DNA of 42,702 bases from an uncultured Sphingomonadales bacterium. Lineage in GTDB: Bacteria; Pseudomonadota; Alphaproteobacteria; Sphingomonadales; Sphingomonadaceae. The stretch lies in assembly GCA_937881525.1 (NCBI GenBank), contig CALGEE010000385.1, positions 1 through 42,702 of the forward strand, in the 5' to 3' direction. The notes under the pieces are model-generated. The model was not told the origin of the DNA and searched no databases. It saw nothing but the letters and a program-made list of their open reading frames with translations. A program made the position numbers and the translations under genes. Each line of letters starts with the position of its first letter. The first letter of the stretch is position 1. Below, piece by piece: positions 29,236 to 39,250 of this stretch.

Positions 29236-30123
29236 CTACGTCGCCGCCTGTGCAACGAAGTCGGCCATCTGCGCCTGGGCCTTGCGCGACTCGCTGAAGC
29301 TAAAGATCGGCCAGTCGTGCATCATGCCCGAAAGTTCCGTAACCTCCACCGAAGGCAGCTTGGCTTTTAGTGCGCGCGAGTCTGTTACCAAGATATCGTC
29401 GCCGCCGGCAAAGGCCAAAATGGAGGGTAAGCCATCCCAATTGCCAAAGATCGGGCTGCACCGTGGGTCCGTGCGCGGCAAGTCGCCGGCGTACAGCGTG
29501 CCGCCTTCGGAAATGCCGCTGATGGTCAATATCCCGTCGCGCGGTTCCGTTTTCAACTGATCGGGATGGGCCGGATCCAAATTGAGCCAAGGGCAAATGA
29601 GCAACAGGGCAGCAGGCAAGGGCTGCGCTGCATCGCGTGCCATTTGCGCCACTGCTGCGGTCAGGCCGCCGCCCGCGGAATCGCCACCCATGACAAAAGG
29701 CTTATGGCCGATCCCATCCCTGTAAGCGGCGTAATAATCATTAGCCCAAGATGTGATATGGTCGGCGGCATTTTCGGGCGCGAGCGGATAGAGCGGGGCG
29801 GTTACCGACCAGCCATATTGCGCGGCCATATGCGACAGAAATTTCCAGTGGACGGAGGTTGCAGGATACACATATCCGCCGCCATGCCAGAACAGAACAT
29901 GCGCGCTTGGCGCGCGGCCCTTGGGCGCTATATGCCAGATAGTCCGGCCCTGAAACGTGCTTTGCCGCACGTCGAGACCAGCCTTTACAACTGGTGCCGG
30001 CTGCGATCCCGAACGGACCTTAGAAATGTTTTTCTGAAATTGCGGGCCACCTGTATACATCCGGCGATAATGGCCTGTGGAGCGCAACATAAATCCAACG
30101 AAGCTGGCGGCAAAACTTGGCAT
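29236..30123 (-). CDS. Alpha/beta hydrolase (HSL-type esterase)
   Basis: LFWHGGGYVYPATS (HGGG), VMGGDSAGGGLTAA (GDSAG). Confidence 0.95.
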   Translation of the reverse strand: MPSFAASFVGFMLRSTGHYRRMYTGGPQFQKNISKVRSGSQPAPVVKAGLDVRQSTFQGRTIWHIAPKGRAPSAHVLFWHGGGYVYPATSVHWKFLSHMAAQYGWSVTAPLYPLAPENAADHITSWANDYYAAYRDGIGHKPFVMGGDSAGGGLTAAVAQMARDAAQPLPAALLLICPWLNLDPAHPDQLKTEPRDGILTISGISEGGTLYAGDLPRTDPRCSPIFGNWDGLPSILAFAGGDDILVTDSRALKAKLPSVEVTELSGMMHDWPIFSFSESRKAQAQMADFVAQAAT

Positions 30124-30179
30124 AAATATACTCCCCTTAATCGAGCGCTATATTAACGCGTTGAACCAATCAAGTCGTT

Positions 30180-30211
30180 CGCTTCCCGGCAAGCAATCTC
30201 ACCGGGAAGCG
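30180..30211. terminator. Candidate stem-loop CGCTTCCCGG-N12-CCGGGAAGCG downstream of the DUF885 gene
   Basis: Perfect 10-bp arms at 30180-30189 and 30202-30211, just past the minus-strand stop at 30219; no clear T tract. Confidence 0.5.
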
Positions 30212-30218
30212 TATGCGC

Positions 30219-32033
30219 TTACTTCGATGCTGCAATCCAATCATCGATTTTCTTTTCAAGCACAGTCAGCGGCAATGCCCCTGTATTCAGAACTTGGTTG
30301 TGGAATTCGCGGACATCAAATTTGCTGCCCAGTTCCTTCTTCGCTTTGTCCTTCAGGCGCATAATCGTAAGCGCGCCGATTTTATAGGCCAATGCTTGCG
30401 ATGGAATGGCGATGTACCGCTCAACTTCGGCCGTGGCGTCGGTTTTGCCCATGTCGCTATTGGCGAGCATATATTCGATGGCCTGTTCGCGGGTCCATCC
30501 CTTGCTGTGGATACCAGTGTCAACCACAAGGCGCATGGCGCGCAGCATCTCGTCCGACAATGTTCCGAAGCGCTGATAGGGGTCCTTAAACAGCCCCATC
30601 CCATAACCCAAGGTTTCAGAATAAAGCGCCCAGCCTTCGACATACGCCGTGTTGCCGCCGAAACGCATGAAAGCAGGCAGCTTCTCATTTTCCTGCGCGA
30701 CGCTGATCTGGAAATGATGTCCCGGCGCACCTTCATGCAAATACAGCGTGGTCATGCCCGGCGTGGTGCGGCTTGGAAGGTCATAGGTGTTGAAGTAAAA
30801 TGTCCCAGGGCGCGAACCGTCCGGCGTGCCTTGCTGATAGCTGCCGCCCGCTTCATATTTTTCGCGGAATTCTTCATAGGGTTTAATCTCAAGCGGTGCC
30901 TTTGGCAGATATTTGAACTGCATTGAAATGGCCGCATCAACCTTTTTGCCGATATCGTAATAGCCCTGAGTCAGCGACGCGCGACTCGTTGGCTTCAACT
31001 TGGGATCACTGCGCAGATGTTCGAAAAATGCGCCTAACGTACCTTTGAAGCCAACTTCTTTTTTTATGGCCTCCATGCCCGATGCAATCCGCGCAACTTC
31101 CGATAGCCCAAGATTGTGAATGTCATCGGCCTTTAACGGCAGGGTCGTCGTTTGCTCGATGAGATATTGATACAGGGCTTCGCCGCCCTTCATCGCCGAC
31201 AGGCCGACCTGCTCGCGCGCCAATGGCAAATAGCTGTCACGCAGAAAGTCGCGCAACCGAGCATTGGCTGGATACAGTCCGTTTACAATGATGTCGCGAT
31301 ATTCGGACGTCAGGCGGGCTTTGTCCGCATCACTGAAGCTTTCCGGAAACATCAGAATCGGCCCGTAATAAGGCGATTCCTCGGTTTTCTGTGCCAACTG
31401 CGTATTGAGTTGGTCAACAACATTCGCAATGGTCATTTTCGTTTCAAAAACGCCAGTCGCCATGCCCTGACGGAACCGGTCAATTGACCTATCCATCAAC
31501 AGGATGAACTCTTTGTGCCGCTTCAGATTGTTGTCATAATCTTCGACTGTCTTGAAAGGCGCTGCACCCTGACCGCTGGCAAAAGTGGGATAAAAAGTTT
31601 GATAGCCGAAAAAGTGGTTGAGCGGGCGGACCACGGTGAGGTCCATGATGTCCTTGGAGAGACCCTTTAGCGCATCTGTCTGCACCTGCTTAAACACGTC
31701 ATAGGCGATTTTGTCGGTGGCATTCAGCCTGTCGCGGTCAATAGTATTCAGGCCTTCCAGATTTGCCTGCGCAGCGCTCCGTTCATTATCGAAATAGGCG
31801 TCGGTAATCATGTCGCCAAAGCGGTCCGCATAGCGCATGTCGCCTCGGAAAAGGGCGTTGAGCGGGTTGCGCTTAAGGCTTGCTTCGTCATCGGCGGCAA
31901 ATAATGCAGCCAGTCGCTGGCTTTCTGTGGCCGCAGATTGCGCCGCCTCTGTGGCCTGCGCATGTACGACCGTTGCACCAAAAGGTGTAACCAAGGCCAC
32001 GCTTGCAAGAAGAATGAGTGCAGTTTTATGCAT
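30219..32033 (-). CDS. DUF885 family secreted protein (putative metallopeptidase-like)
   Basis: Signal peptide MHKTALILLASVALVTPFGATVVHAQ; TTLYLHEGAPGHHFQIS (HExxxGHH-like), YVEGWALYSE. Confidence 0.92.
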   Translation of the reverse strand: MHKTALILLASVALVTPFGATVVHAQATEAAQSAATESQRLAALFAADDEASLKRNPLNALFRGDMRYADRFGDMITDAYFDNERSAAQANLEGLNTIDRDRLNATDKIAYDVFKQVQTDALKGLSKDIMDLTVVRPLNHFFGYQTFYPTFASGQGAAPFKTVEDYDNNLKRHKEFILLMDRSIDRFRQGMATGVFETKMTIANVVDQLNTQLAQKTEESPYYGPILMFPESFSDADKARLTSEYRDIIVNGLYPANARLRDFLRDSYLPLAREQVGLSAMKGGEALYQYLIEQTTTLPLKADDIHNLGLSEVARIASGMEAIKKEVGFKGTLGAFFEHLRSDPKLKPTSRASLTQGYYDIGKKVDAAISMQFKYLPKAPLEIKPYEEFREKYEAGGSYQQGTPDGSRPGTFYFNTYDLPSRTTPGMTTLYLHEGAPGHHFQISVAQENEKLPAFMRFGGNTAYVEGWALYSETLGYGMGLFKDPYQRFGTLSDEMLRAMRLVVDTGIHSKGWTREQAIEYMLANSDMGKTDATAEVERYIAIPSQALAYKIGALTIMRLKDKAKKELGSKFDVREFHNQVLNTGALPLTVLEKKIDDWIAASK

Positions 32034-32173
32034 ATAATACTCTCCGGAATTTATACAGGGCATCAACATGATGCTGCGTGCTTTTGTTCCTTCCTGTCGT
32101 CTTTGGACAGAGCGGGCGCAAACGGGTTTCGACATACTACAAACACCATAAGGCGGGCGATGCGCTGTGCGTA

Positions 32174-32884
32174 TTATGAAGGCTTGGGCGTGTTAATTTC
32201 CAGCCAATCATTCTGCCGGTACCATTTGGTGATAACGTGCTTCACCCCGCGCACAACGGGCGTGCCTGTGTGCAATGTTTTGTAGTTGAGCGTCCCGTCA
32301 GGCTTCACATTGTTCCATATCAGCATCATCCCCGCCTGCGGCCGAACGCCAAGGCCAAGGTGTGGAAATTCCGTTGCGCCGCCCTCTTCGGGTTCGTTCA
32401 GGAAAATCATCGCGGTCCAGCTGCGTTGCCCACCCGATGGACCTTCATGCGCCCAATAGCTTTGCGTGGGGTGGAAGAAATCGTGATGCGCCTTAAACTC
32501 TTGCCCGACCTGATAGCGTTGCCCCTGCATCGTTTCGGCATAGGTGTTATCGATGCCCAGAACATCGCTCATCCGTGCCTCGACCTTGGCGATGAACGCA
32601 TCCCACCGGTTGAGATGGCAGCTATAGCTGGTACGAAAGCCTTCCTGCTCGGTGCCCTTGTACAATGTCGATGGTACGGCATCGGCGTCTATTTTTGCGA
32701 TCAGGGCTTTGCAATCGGCTGCACTCAGAAACCCCTCATACAGATACAACTGTGCCTCTGCATGGTCGACCTGCTGCACAAGCGGATTGGCATCCAGACG
32801 CTTTGTGACAAGCGTGCCAATGCGCGCAAGCTTTGCAGGATCGTTATTGGGATCAAACTCTGGGGCGGTTGTATCTGCTTGCAT
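32174..32884 (-). CDS. 2OG-Fe(II) oxygenase / prolyl 4-hydroxylase-like
   Basis: GQRYQVGQEFKAHHDFFH, AMIFLNEPEEGGATEFPHLGLGVRPQAGMMLIWNN, LHTGTPVVRGVKHVITKWYRQ. Confidence 0.93.
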   Translation of the reverse strand: MQADTTAPEFDPNNDPAKLARIGTLVTKRLDANPLVQQVDHAEAQLYLYEGFLSAADCKALIAKIDADAVPSTLYKGTEQEGFRTSYSCHLNRWDAFIAKVEARMSDVLGIDNTYAETMQGQRYQVGQEFKAHHDFFHPTQSYWAHEGPSGGQRSWTAMIFLNEPEEGGATEFPHLGLGVRPQAGMMLIWNNVKPDGTLNYKTLHTGTPVVRGVKHVITKWYRQNDWLEINTPKPS

Positions 32885-32896
32885 GAGGTCACCGAA

Positions 32897-34165
32897 TCAT
32901 GGAACGATACGACCTCTTACCATGACCCAGTCCGCCTTTTCGAGGGTGCGAATGTTGGTCAGCGGATTTTCTTCGACGGCAACCATATCGGCAGAATAAC
33001 CAACCGCGATCCGGCCGATTTCATTTTCCATCCTAAGCGTTTTTGCGGCAACTGTGGTTGCGCTTGCCAGCGCCTCCGTTGGGGTCATGCCCGCTTTCAC
33101 CAACAAGGCAAACTCGCCGCCATTGCTGCCATGTTCGAACACACCGGCGTCGGTTCCAAAGGCGATAGTTACGCCCATGGCCTTAGCGCGCGTGACCTGC
33201 CGCCCTGCCGCTTCAAGCGCTTGCTTTGCCTTTACTTCGACAGTGGGGGTGTAGATGCCCTTGCCAAGGCGTGCGCGCACGCCTTCTAATGCCATAAGCG
33301 TCGGTACCAAAACCGTGCCTTTGGCTTTCATAACCATCAACGCGGCTTCATCGGCAAATGTCCCATGTTCGATAGAGCCGATCCCAGCTGCGGCCGCTGC
33401 CTCAATGCCGCGCGCGCCGTGGGCATGCGCCATAACCTTTAGCCCAAGCGAGTGGGCAGTGTTGGCGATGGAGACCATTTCTTCATTGGTGAAATGCGCT
33501 TCCAATCCTCTGCCCTGTTGCGACAAAACGCCGCCCGTGGCGGTAATTTTGATAACGTCCGCGCCGGATTTAGAGGATTTGCGCACCTTTTCGGCGCATT
33601 CGACTGGGCCGGTGCAGGTATATCCCGAAGCTAGCGCAGTAAGCACATCTGTACGGAAACCGGTAACATCGCCATGCCCGCCGACAATGGACAAAGCAGG
33701 CCCAGCGGCGATTATCCGTGGTCCAACGATCCGTCCTTCCGCCGTGCCACGGCGCAAGACAAAAGCCGTATTTTGCGCAGAGCCAGCCTCGCGGACCGTA
33801 GTAAAGCCAGCCTTGACCGTTAGTGCCGCGTTCTTAACGCCCATGACCACACCCCATTCGTCGGGATTAACCGCTTCATCGCGGAAATCATCGCCCGGGT
33901 CGCCGGTTAAATGGACGTGTAAATCAATGAGGCCAGGGACCAATGTCTTAGTAGACAAGTCGACAACCGTATCCGCTTGAAACGGATTTTTTGTGCCTTT
34001 CGCAATGTCTTTGATACGCCCATCTTCAATAAGGATCACGGCTGGACCTGTGGGGCCGGTTGCAGCATCGGGAATGAGGTTGCCGACGATGATGGCTTGA
34101 GTCGCTGCCAAAGTGGGCGCTGAAACCAATGCAGCTGCGCCTGCGAGCAATAGATACCGTGACAT
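32897..34165 (-). CDS. Secreted amidohydrolase family protein (Xaa-Pro dipeptidase/imidazolonepropionase-like)
   Basis: Signal peptide MSRYLLLAGAAALVSAPTLAA; VPGLIDLHVHL, HAHGARGIEAAAAAGIGSIEHG, IAFGTDAGV. Confidence 0.92.
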   Translation of the reverse strand: MSRYLLLAGAAALVSAPTLAATQAIIVGNLIPDAATGPTGPAVILIEDGRIKDIAKGTKNPFQADTVVDLSTKTLVPGLIDLHVHLTGDPGDDFRDEAVNPDEWGVVMGVKNAALTVKAGFTTVREAGSAQNTAFVLRRGTAEGRIVGPRIIAAGPALSIVGGHGDVTGFRTDVLTALASGYTCTGPVECAEKVRKSSKSGADVIKITATGGVLSQQGRGLEAHFTNEEMVSIANTAHSLGLKVMAHAHGARGIEAAAAAGIGSIEHGTFADEAALMVMKAKGTVLVPTLMALEGVRARLGKGIYTPTVEVKAKQALEAAGRQVTRAKAMGVTIAFGTDAGVFEHGSNGGEFALLVKAGMTPTEALASATTVAAKTLRMENEIGRIAVGYSADMVAVEENPLTNIRTLEKADWVMVRGRIVP

Positions 34166-34363
34166 CAAAACCTCTCCCATTTTTATGAAACGGAGATTGG
34201 TCAGGTTGTCACGATGTTACAAGGAAAAAGGCCGGGTTTATTAATCCAGTGCCGTGACTCACGACAAACTGCACCCGAAGTCATCAGCATGAGTTTTTAT
34301 TGTGATGTCACCGTGTCGGAGGTGCAAGCCTGCTATGATAATGTGTTTCGATAACGGTGGGTT

Positions 34364-35089
34364 TTAGGGGATTTGGTTAAACGGGATATCCATGACCGGA
34401 AATTGCTCCCATCCGGTAAAATCAAAATGCCACCACTCATTGGATAAACCTACAAAACCCTCCGCCTCCAGATAGCGGGCCAAACGGGCACGGTTCGAAA
34501 CGGCTGTGGCAGATGCGCCCATATAATCACGATGCGCTTTTTCCGAAAAATCGTCAAACTCGGTTGGCATTTCGACAAGTCGCCCATCGCGCAAGTCATG
34601 CAAGGTCAAGTCGACGGCACAACCGCGATTGTGTTTGGACCCTCTTTTGGGGTCCGCAACATATTCTTTCTTGGGACTGAGGGGTGTGGCCTCCCAAAGT
34701 TTTTTGGTAATGCGCCACGGGCGGTAGGCATCTTAAATCGTTAGACCGAAACCATCGGCTTGCGCGGCTTTGCTGGCGCGCGCGACGGCGTGCGCGGCGG
34801 GTGCGGCCAAAAACGCGCAGGCTTCGTCATACAACACCCCACCAGTAAAATTGTTGGCGGTCGCATACCGCATATCGAGCCTGATCGTGGGATCGAGATT
34901 TATGAGCTCTAACAACCTTTTGGGGTCATCAGGCTTAAGCGCTGCGGCTTTGTTCGCTGGAATGAATGCCACATCGCGGTCGGGACCAACCGCCGCGCAG
35001 CCGACCAGTGGCAGAGCAGAAAGCCCAAACGCCACCTCACGGCGGGAAAGGATTATTCCGTGTCCTTCGCCAACCATTCTTCGAGCCAT
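34364..35089 (-). pseudogene. VanX/DdpX-like D-alanyl-D-alanine dipeptidase interrupted by an in-frame TAA (34733-34735)
   Basis: One continuous frame: ...IRLDMRYATANNFTGGVLYDEACAFL...QADGFGLTI-TAA-DAYRPWRITKKLWEATPLSPKKEYVADPKRGSKHNRGCAVDLTLHDLRDG...SNEWWHFDF. VanX motifs SxHxxGxAxD and ExxH both lie after the stop. N terminus has an RR motif and lipobox (LSRREVAFGLSALPLVGC). Confidence 0.88.
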
Positions 35090-36402
35090 TTGATGGTGTA
35101 ATCGCCATTCTGGAAACCGGGCTCTTCCAACAAGCGTTGGTGCAACGGAATGGTGGTCTTCATGCCCTCAATCACAAACTCGCCAAGCGCACGGCGCAAG
35201 CGCATCAGGCAGCCTTCACGTGTTTGGCCATAAACAATCAGCTTTGCGATCATGCTGTCATAATAAGGCGGGACTTTATAGCCATGATACAGGCCGCTAT
35301 CGACGCGCACATATAATCCGCCGGGCGGGTGATACCAGGTAACGGTTCCAGGCGAGGGCATGAACGTGCGCGGGTCTTCGGCGTTGATCCGGCATTCAAC
35401 CGCATGGCCCGTGAAGGTCACGTCTTCTTGCTTAAACGAAAGCGGTTTGCCTTCGGCCACGCGGATTTGTTCGCGTACCAAATCAATACCAGTGATCATT
35501 TCGGTGACAGGATGTTCGACCTGCAACCGTGTGTTCATTTCGATGAAATAGAAATCACCATCTTCCCAGAGGAACTCAATAGTACCAGCGCCGCGATAGC
35601 CCATGTCGGCCATCGCCTTGGCGCAAATATTCCCCATGCGGTCGCGCTCGGCAGTTGCGAGTACAGGTGACGGTGCTTCTTCGAGTACCTTTTGATGCCG
35701 CCGCTGCAGAGAGCAATCGCGTTCACCCAAATGCACCGCATTGCCATTGCCATCGCCGAAAATCTGGAATTCGATATGGCGCGGGTTGCCGAGATATTTT
35801 TCGAGATACACGGTCGCATCACCGAATGCCGCTTTCGCTTCGGACCCGGCTTGCTGCATTTGGGTCTCAAGCTCCTCTTCGCTGTTCACGACCTTCATGC
35901 CGCGGCCGCCGCCGCCTGACGCAGCCTTGATGATGACAGGATAGCCGATGTCGCGTGCGATCGCCTTGGCCTCATCCACATCCTCAATCGCGCCGTCGGA
36001 GCCGGGCACAAGCGGAAGACCCAATGCGCCGGCCGAACGCTTGGCTTCGACCTTGTCTCCCATGGTCCGGATATGCTCGGGCTTCGGGCCAATCCATGTG
36101 ATATCATGGCTTTCAACGATTTCGGCAAACTGGGCATTTTCCGACAAGAAACCATAGCCGGGGTGAATGGCGTCGGCATGGCTAATTTCGGCCGCAGAAA
36201 TAATCGCTGGAATATTTAGGTAGCTGTCAGTCGCCGATGGCGGCCCGATGCAAATTGCTTCGTCGGCAAGCCGCACATGCATGGCGTCTGCATCGGCCGT
36301 TGAATGGACGGCAACCGTCTTGATCCCCATTTCATGCGCAGCGCGGTGAATACGCAGCGCAATCTCGCCGCGGTTGGCGATAAGGATTTTTTCAATGGCC
36401 AT
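35053..36402 (-). CDS. accC: Acetyl-CoA carboxylase biotin carboxylase subunit
   Basis: [59 protein letters not shown]. Confidence 0.98.
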   Translation of the reverse strand: MAIEKILIANRGEIALRIHRAAHEMGIKTVAVHSTADADAMHVRLADEAICIGPPSATDSYLNIPAIISAAEISHADAIHPGYGFLSENAQFAEIVESHDITWIGPKPEHIRTMGDKVEAKRSAGALGLPLVPGSDGAIEDVDEAKAIARDIGYPVIIKAASGGGGRGMKVVNSEEELETQMQQAGSEAKAAFGDATVYLEKYLGNPRHIEFQIFGDGNGNAVHLGERDCSLQRRHQKVLEEAPSPVLATAERDRMGNICAKAMADMGYRGAGTIEFLWEDGDFYFIEMNTRLQVEHPVTEMITGIDLVREQIRVAEGKPLSFKQEDVTFTGHAVECRINAEDPRTFMPSPGTVTWYHPPGGLYVRVDSGLYHGYKVPPYYDSMIAKLIVYGQTREGCLMRLRRALGEFVIEGMKTTIPLHQRLLEEPGFQNGDYTIKWLEEWLAKDTE

Positions 36403-36404
36403 GT

Positions 36405-36878
36405 TTACGCAATCGCCAACAATGGCTGGTCATATTCGACTGGCTGACCGCTTTCGACATAAATTTCGGTGACTGTCCCTGAACTGGCGGCGACGATCGG
36501 GTTCATGACCTTCATCGCTTCGATAATCAGGACAGTGTCGCCAGCTTTCACTTGCTGACCAATGCTCACAAAAGGTGCTGCTTCGGGGTCAGGCGTGAGA
36601 TATACCGTACCGACCATTGGTGACTTCATGGCATTGGCAGAGATAGCAGAGGCGCTTGGTGCAGCAACGGCCGCAGCCGGTATCGCGGCTGGTGCTGCAA
36701 CGGCCGCAGCCGCCAAAGGTGCCGCCACCGCGGTCATGGTGCGCGACACGCGAATTTTGCGTTCGCCGTCCGCAACCTCGATTTCGCTGAGACCAGTGTC
36801 GTTCAGCATCGCCGCCAATTCGCGGACAAGGTCCGTGTCGACTTGCATGCTGCCAGTAGTTCCTGTCTTCACCGCCAT
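36405..36878 (-). CDS. accB: Acetyl-CoA carboxylase biotin carboxyl carrier protein
   Basis: C-terminal biotinyl domain with [13 protein letters not shown]; Ala/Pro-rich linker. Confidence 0.96.
   Translation of the reverse strand: MAVKTGTTGSMQVDTDLVRELAAMLNDTGLSEIEVADGERKIRVSRTMTAVAAPLAAAAVAAPAAIPAAAVAAPSASAISANAMKSPMVGTVYLTPDPEAAPFVSIGQQVKAGDTVLIIEAMKVMNPIVAASSGTVTEIYVESGQPVEYDQPLLAIA
36664..36712. repeat. Two exact 16-bp direct repeats GCAACGGCCGCAGCCG, 33-bp period
   Basis: Copies at 36664-36679 and 36697-36712, within the Ala-rich accB linker. Confidence 0.7.
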
Positions 36879-36922
36879 GTAGTACTCCTTGGGCACCTGA
36901 AATTATATTGAAGCGCCTAATG

Positions 36923-37363
36923 TCAAAGTTGTAACGCTACGTCCAGCGCCAGTTCGTACGACTTTGCGCCATGTCCCGCAAAGACCGCCTTAGCGGCCAT
37001 GCCAACATAGCTCAAATGCCGGAAAGATTCCCTTTTGTGGGGATCGGATAAATGCACTTCGAATACCGGCACGGTAATTGCCTTGATCGCGTCCAAGATT
37101 GCGACTGACGTGTGGGTAAAGCCAGCAGCGTTCAATAACACGGCCTTCGCGCCAACGGCTTGCGCCTCATGCAGCCAGTCAATCAAATGGCCTTCATGGT
37201 TGGACTGCCGAAAATCGATACAGGCACCGGCGGCGCGTGCATGGTCGTCCAACCTGCCCGCGATATCATCAAGGGTGTCGGTGCCGTAAATTTCAGGTTC
37301 GCGTGTACCAAGCAAATTGAGATTTGGTCCATTCAGAACAAAGATTGTTGGCTGGTCAGCCAA
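36923..37363 (-). CDS. aroQ: Type II 3-dehydroquinate dehydratase
   Basis: VLNGPNLNLLGTREPEIYG, FRQSNHEGHLIDWLHEA, LNAAGFTHTSVAILDA. Confidence 0.97.
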   Translation of the reverse strand: MADQPTIFVLNGPNLNLLGTREPEIYGTDTLDDIAGRLDDHARAAGACIDFRQSNHEGHLIDWLHEAQAVGAKAVLLNAAGFTHTSVAILDAIKAITVPVFEVHLSDPHKRESFRHLSYVGMAAKAVFAGHGAKSYELALDVALQL

Positions 37364-37450
37364 AATACGCCCCCCAATATTATCAAAGCAGCGGTTGCAC
37401 TCCGCGTCCGGGAAGCACTATATGCCTCTCGACAAAAATAGCGAGATGAA

Positions 37451-38458
37451 ATGACCTCTTCCCTATCAACCGATTCTATCTCCCTGACGCTTAATGGCGA
37501 TCTGCGCCGCTTTCCTAAGTCTGCCACTGTTGCCGATCTTGTCCGCGACATTGGCCTGGATCCGAGCAAAGTGGCGGTGGAGCGCAACCTTGAAATCGTC
37601 TCGCGTTCGACGCTGGAAGACGTTGTCTTGGTGGATGGCGACAGGTTGGAGATCGTCCATTTTGTTGGTGGCGGGCAAGACAGCGCCCCGCATGATAGTT
37701 GGACCGTGGCGGGACGCACGTTTCATTCGCGGCTGATTGTGGGGACGGGCAAATATAAGGATTTTGAACAAAACGCCGCTGCGCTTGTGGCATCGGGTGC
37801 AGAGATAATCACGGTTGCTGTCCGGCGCGTCAATGTGTCGGACCCCAAGGCGCCGATGCTGACGGATTTTATCGACCCTAAAAAATATACTTATTTGCCC
37901 AATACCGCTGGCTGCTTCACCGCGGACGACGCGATCCGCACCTTGCGCTTGGCGCGCGAAGCTGGTGGCTGGGATCTTGTAAAGCTTGAGGTATTGGGCG
38001 AGGCCAAGACGCTATACCCCGATATGCGCGAAACATTAAAGGCGACTGAGGTCCTGGCTAAGGAAGGCTTCTTGCCTATGGTCTATTGCGTCGATGATCC
38101 GATTGCGGCCAAGCAATTGGAGGACGCAGGTGCAGTCGCGGTGATGCCATTGGGTGCGCCGATTGGTTCGGGTCTTGGCATTCAAAACCGCGTTACCATC
38201 CGCTTGATTGTCGAGGGCGCTAAGGTTCCCGTTTTGGTGGATGCAGGCGTTGGTACTGCATCCGATGCAGCAGTGGCGATGGAGTTGGGCTGCGATGGTG
38301 TGCTCATGAACACCGCGATTGCCGAGGCCAAGAACCCCATTGCCATGGCAACCGCGATGAAGCTTGCGGTCCAGTCCGGCCGCATGGCCTATCTGTCGGG
38401 CAGAATGGGTCGGCGCATGTATGCGGACCCCTCCAGCCCGCTTGCTGGTTTGATCTAA
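37451..38458 (+). CDS. thiG: ThiS-ThiG fusion (sulfur carrier protein + thiazole synthase)
   Basis: N-terminal ThiS ([65 protein letters not shown]) continuous with ThiG ([60 protein letters not shown]). Confidence 0.95.
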   Translation: MTSSLSTDSISLTLNGDLRRFPKSATVADLVRDIGLDPSKVAVERNLEIVSRSTLEDVVLVDGDRLEIVHFVGGGQDSAPHDSWTVAGRTFHSRLIVGTGKYKDFEQNAAALVASGAEIITVAVRRVNVSDPKAPMLTDFIDPKKYTYLPNTAGCFTADDAIRTLRLAREAGGWDLVKLEVLGEAKTLYPDMRETLKATEVLAKEGFLPMVYCVDDPIAAKQLEDAGAVAVMPLGAPIGSGLGIQNRVTIRLIVEGAKVPVLVDAGVGTASDAAVAMELGCDGVLMNTAIAEAKNPIAMATAMKLAVQSGRMAYLSGRMGRRMYADPSSPLAGLI

Positions 38459-38506
38459 ACTTCCTCGATAGATTGAGCAAATGGCCTTAGCTTTTGCCGC
38501 AGCCTG

Positions 38507-39250
38507 TTATTTACCAGCAAGGCGTTTGACGTCCGCCAGATATTTGCGCCCGATGCGCATCGCATGGTCTTCACCCAATATCGCGTGCCAGACGCCGCCA
38601 CCTTCATGGCGCAGCCCGATAATCAGGTCCCGGCGCACAATATGGCTGCGGTGGATGCGCTGAAATTGTTCCGGGTCCAAACGCTGCTCAAGCGTTGAAA
38701 TGGTTTGGTGCAGCAGATAGCTGCGCCCTGCCGTATGCAGCCGCATGTAATCCCGCTCTGCTTCAATCCGTTCAATGTCTATCGCGGCAATGCGGATAAG
38801 CTCAGCGCGATGCGACACCCAGAATTCATGCGCATATCTGCCGTCGGTTTTTGAAGACGGAATTGCTGACTGCGCCTCGGCGTCATGGGTGCCGCACGCG
38901 CGGGCTATAGCGCGGCCAAGCCGTTCTCTCGACACGGGCTTTAACACATAGTCTACAACGTCCAAGTCAAAGGCTTCGACCGCAAAATTGTCGTACGCAG
39001 TGATCAGAATGATCGCTGGCTTTTTGTGCATTAATCCCAAGGCGCGCGCAGCGTTGATGCCGTCCATTTTCGGCATGCCTATATCCAGAAAGATGAGGTC
39101 GGGCATCAATTGCTCTGCGATCTGGAGCGCTTCGATGCCGTCACCTGCGGTGCCGACAATGTCGATAACGGGATGGCCGGCGCTTAAGGTTACAAGGCGC
39201 TCGACGGCGAGTGGTTCGTCATCAACGATTAACGTCCGCAAGCGTTTCAT
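38507..39250 (-). CDS. LytTR family DNA-binding response regulator
   Basis: Receiver (TLIVDDEPLAVERLV, LIFLDIGMPKMDGI) plus LytTR domain (IERIEAERDYMRLHTAGRSYLLHQTISTLEQRLDPEQFQRIHRSHIV). Confidence 0.95.
   Translation of the reverse strand: MKRLRTLIVDDEPLAVERLVTLSAGHPVIDIVGTAGDGIEALQIAEQLMPDLIFLDIGMPKMDGINAARALGLMHKKPAIILITAYDNFAVEAFDLDVVDYVLKPVSRERLGRAIARACGTHDAEAQSAIPSSKTDGRYAHEFWVSHRAELIRIAAIDIERIEAERDYMRLHTAGRSYLLHQTISTLEQRLDPEQFQRIHRSHIVRRDLIIGLRHEGGGVWHAILGEDHAMRIGRKYLADVKRLAGK

Noticed and set aside
30213-30926. 237-aa plus-strand ORF
   Set aside because: Antisense to the DUF885 gene, which has a signal peptide and conserved motifs.
32237-33289. 350-aa plus-strand ORF
   Set aside because: Antisense to two well-supported genes (prolyl hydroxylase-like and amidohydrolase); Cys/His-rich nonsense translation, no recognisable domain.
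33255-33980. 241-aa plus-strand ORF
   Set aside because: Antisense to the amidohydrolase gene; a composition artefact of the reverse frame.
36664-36712. accB linker direct repeats as a functional element
   Set aside because: Best explained as the usual Ala/Pro-rich flexible linker of the biotin carrier; kept only as a repeat feature.
37364-37450. Possible TPP riboswitch upstream of thiS-thiG
   Set aside because: The 87-bp aroQ-thiSG gap is short and I see no CTGAGA-type THI-box core.
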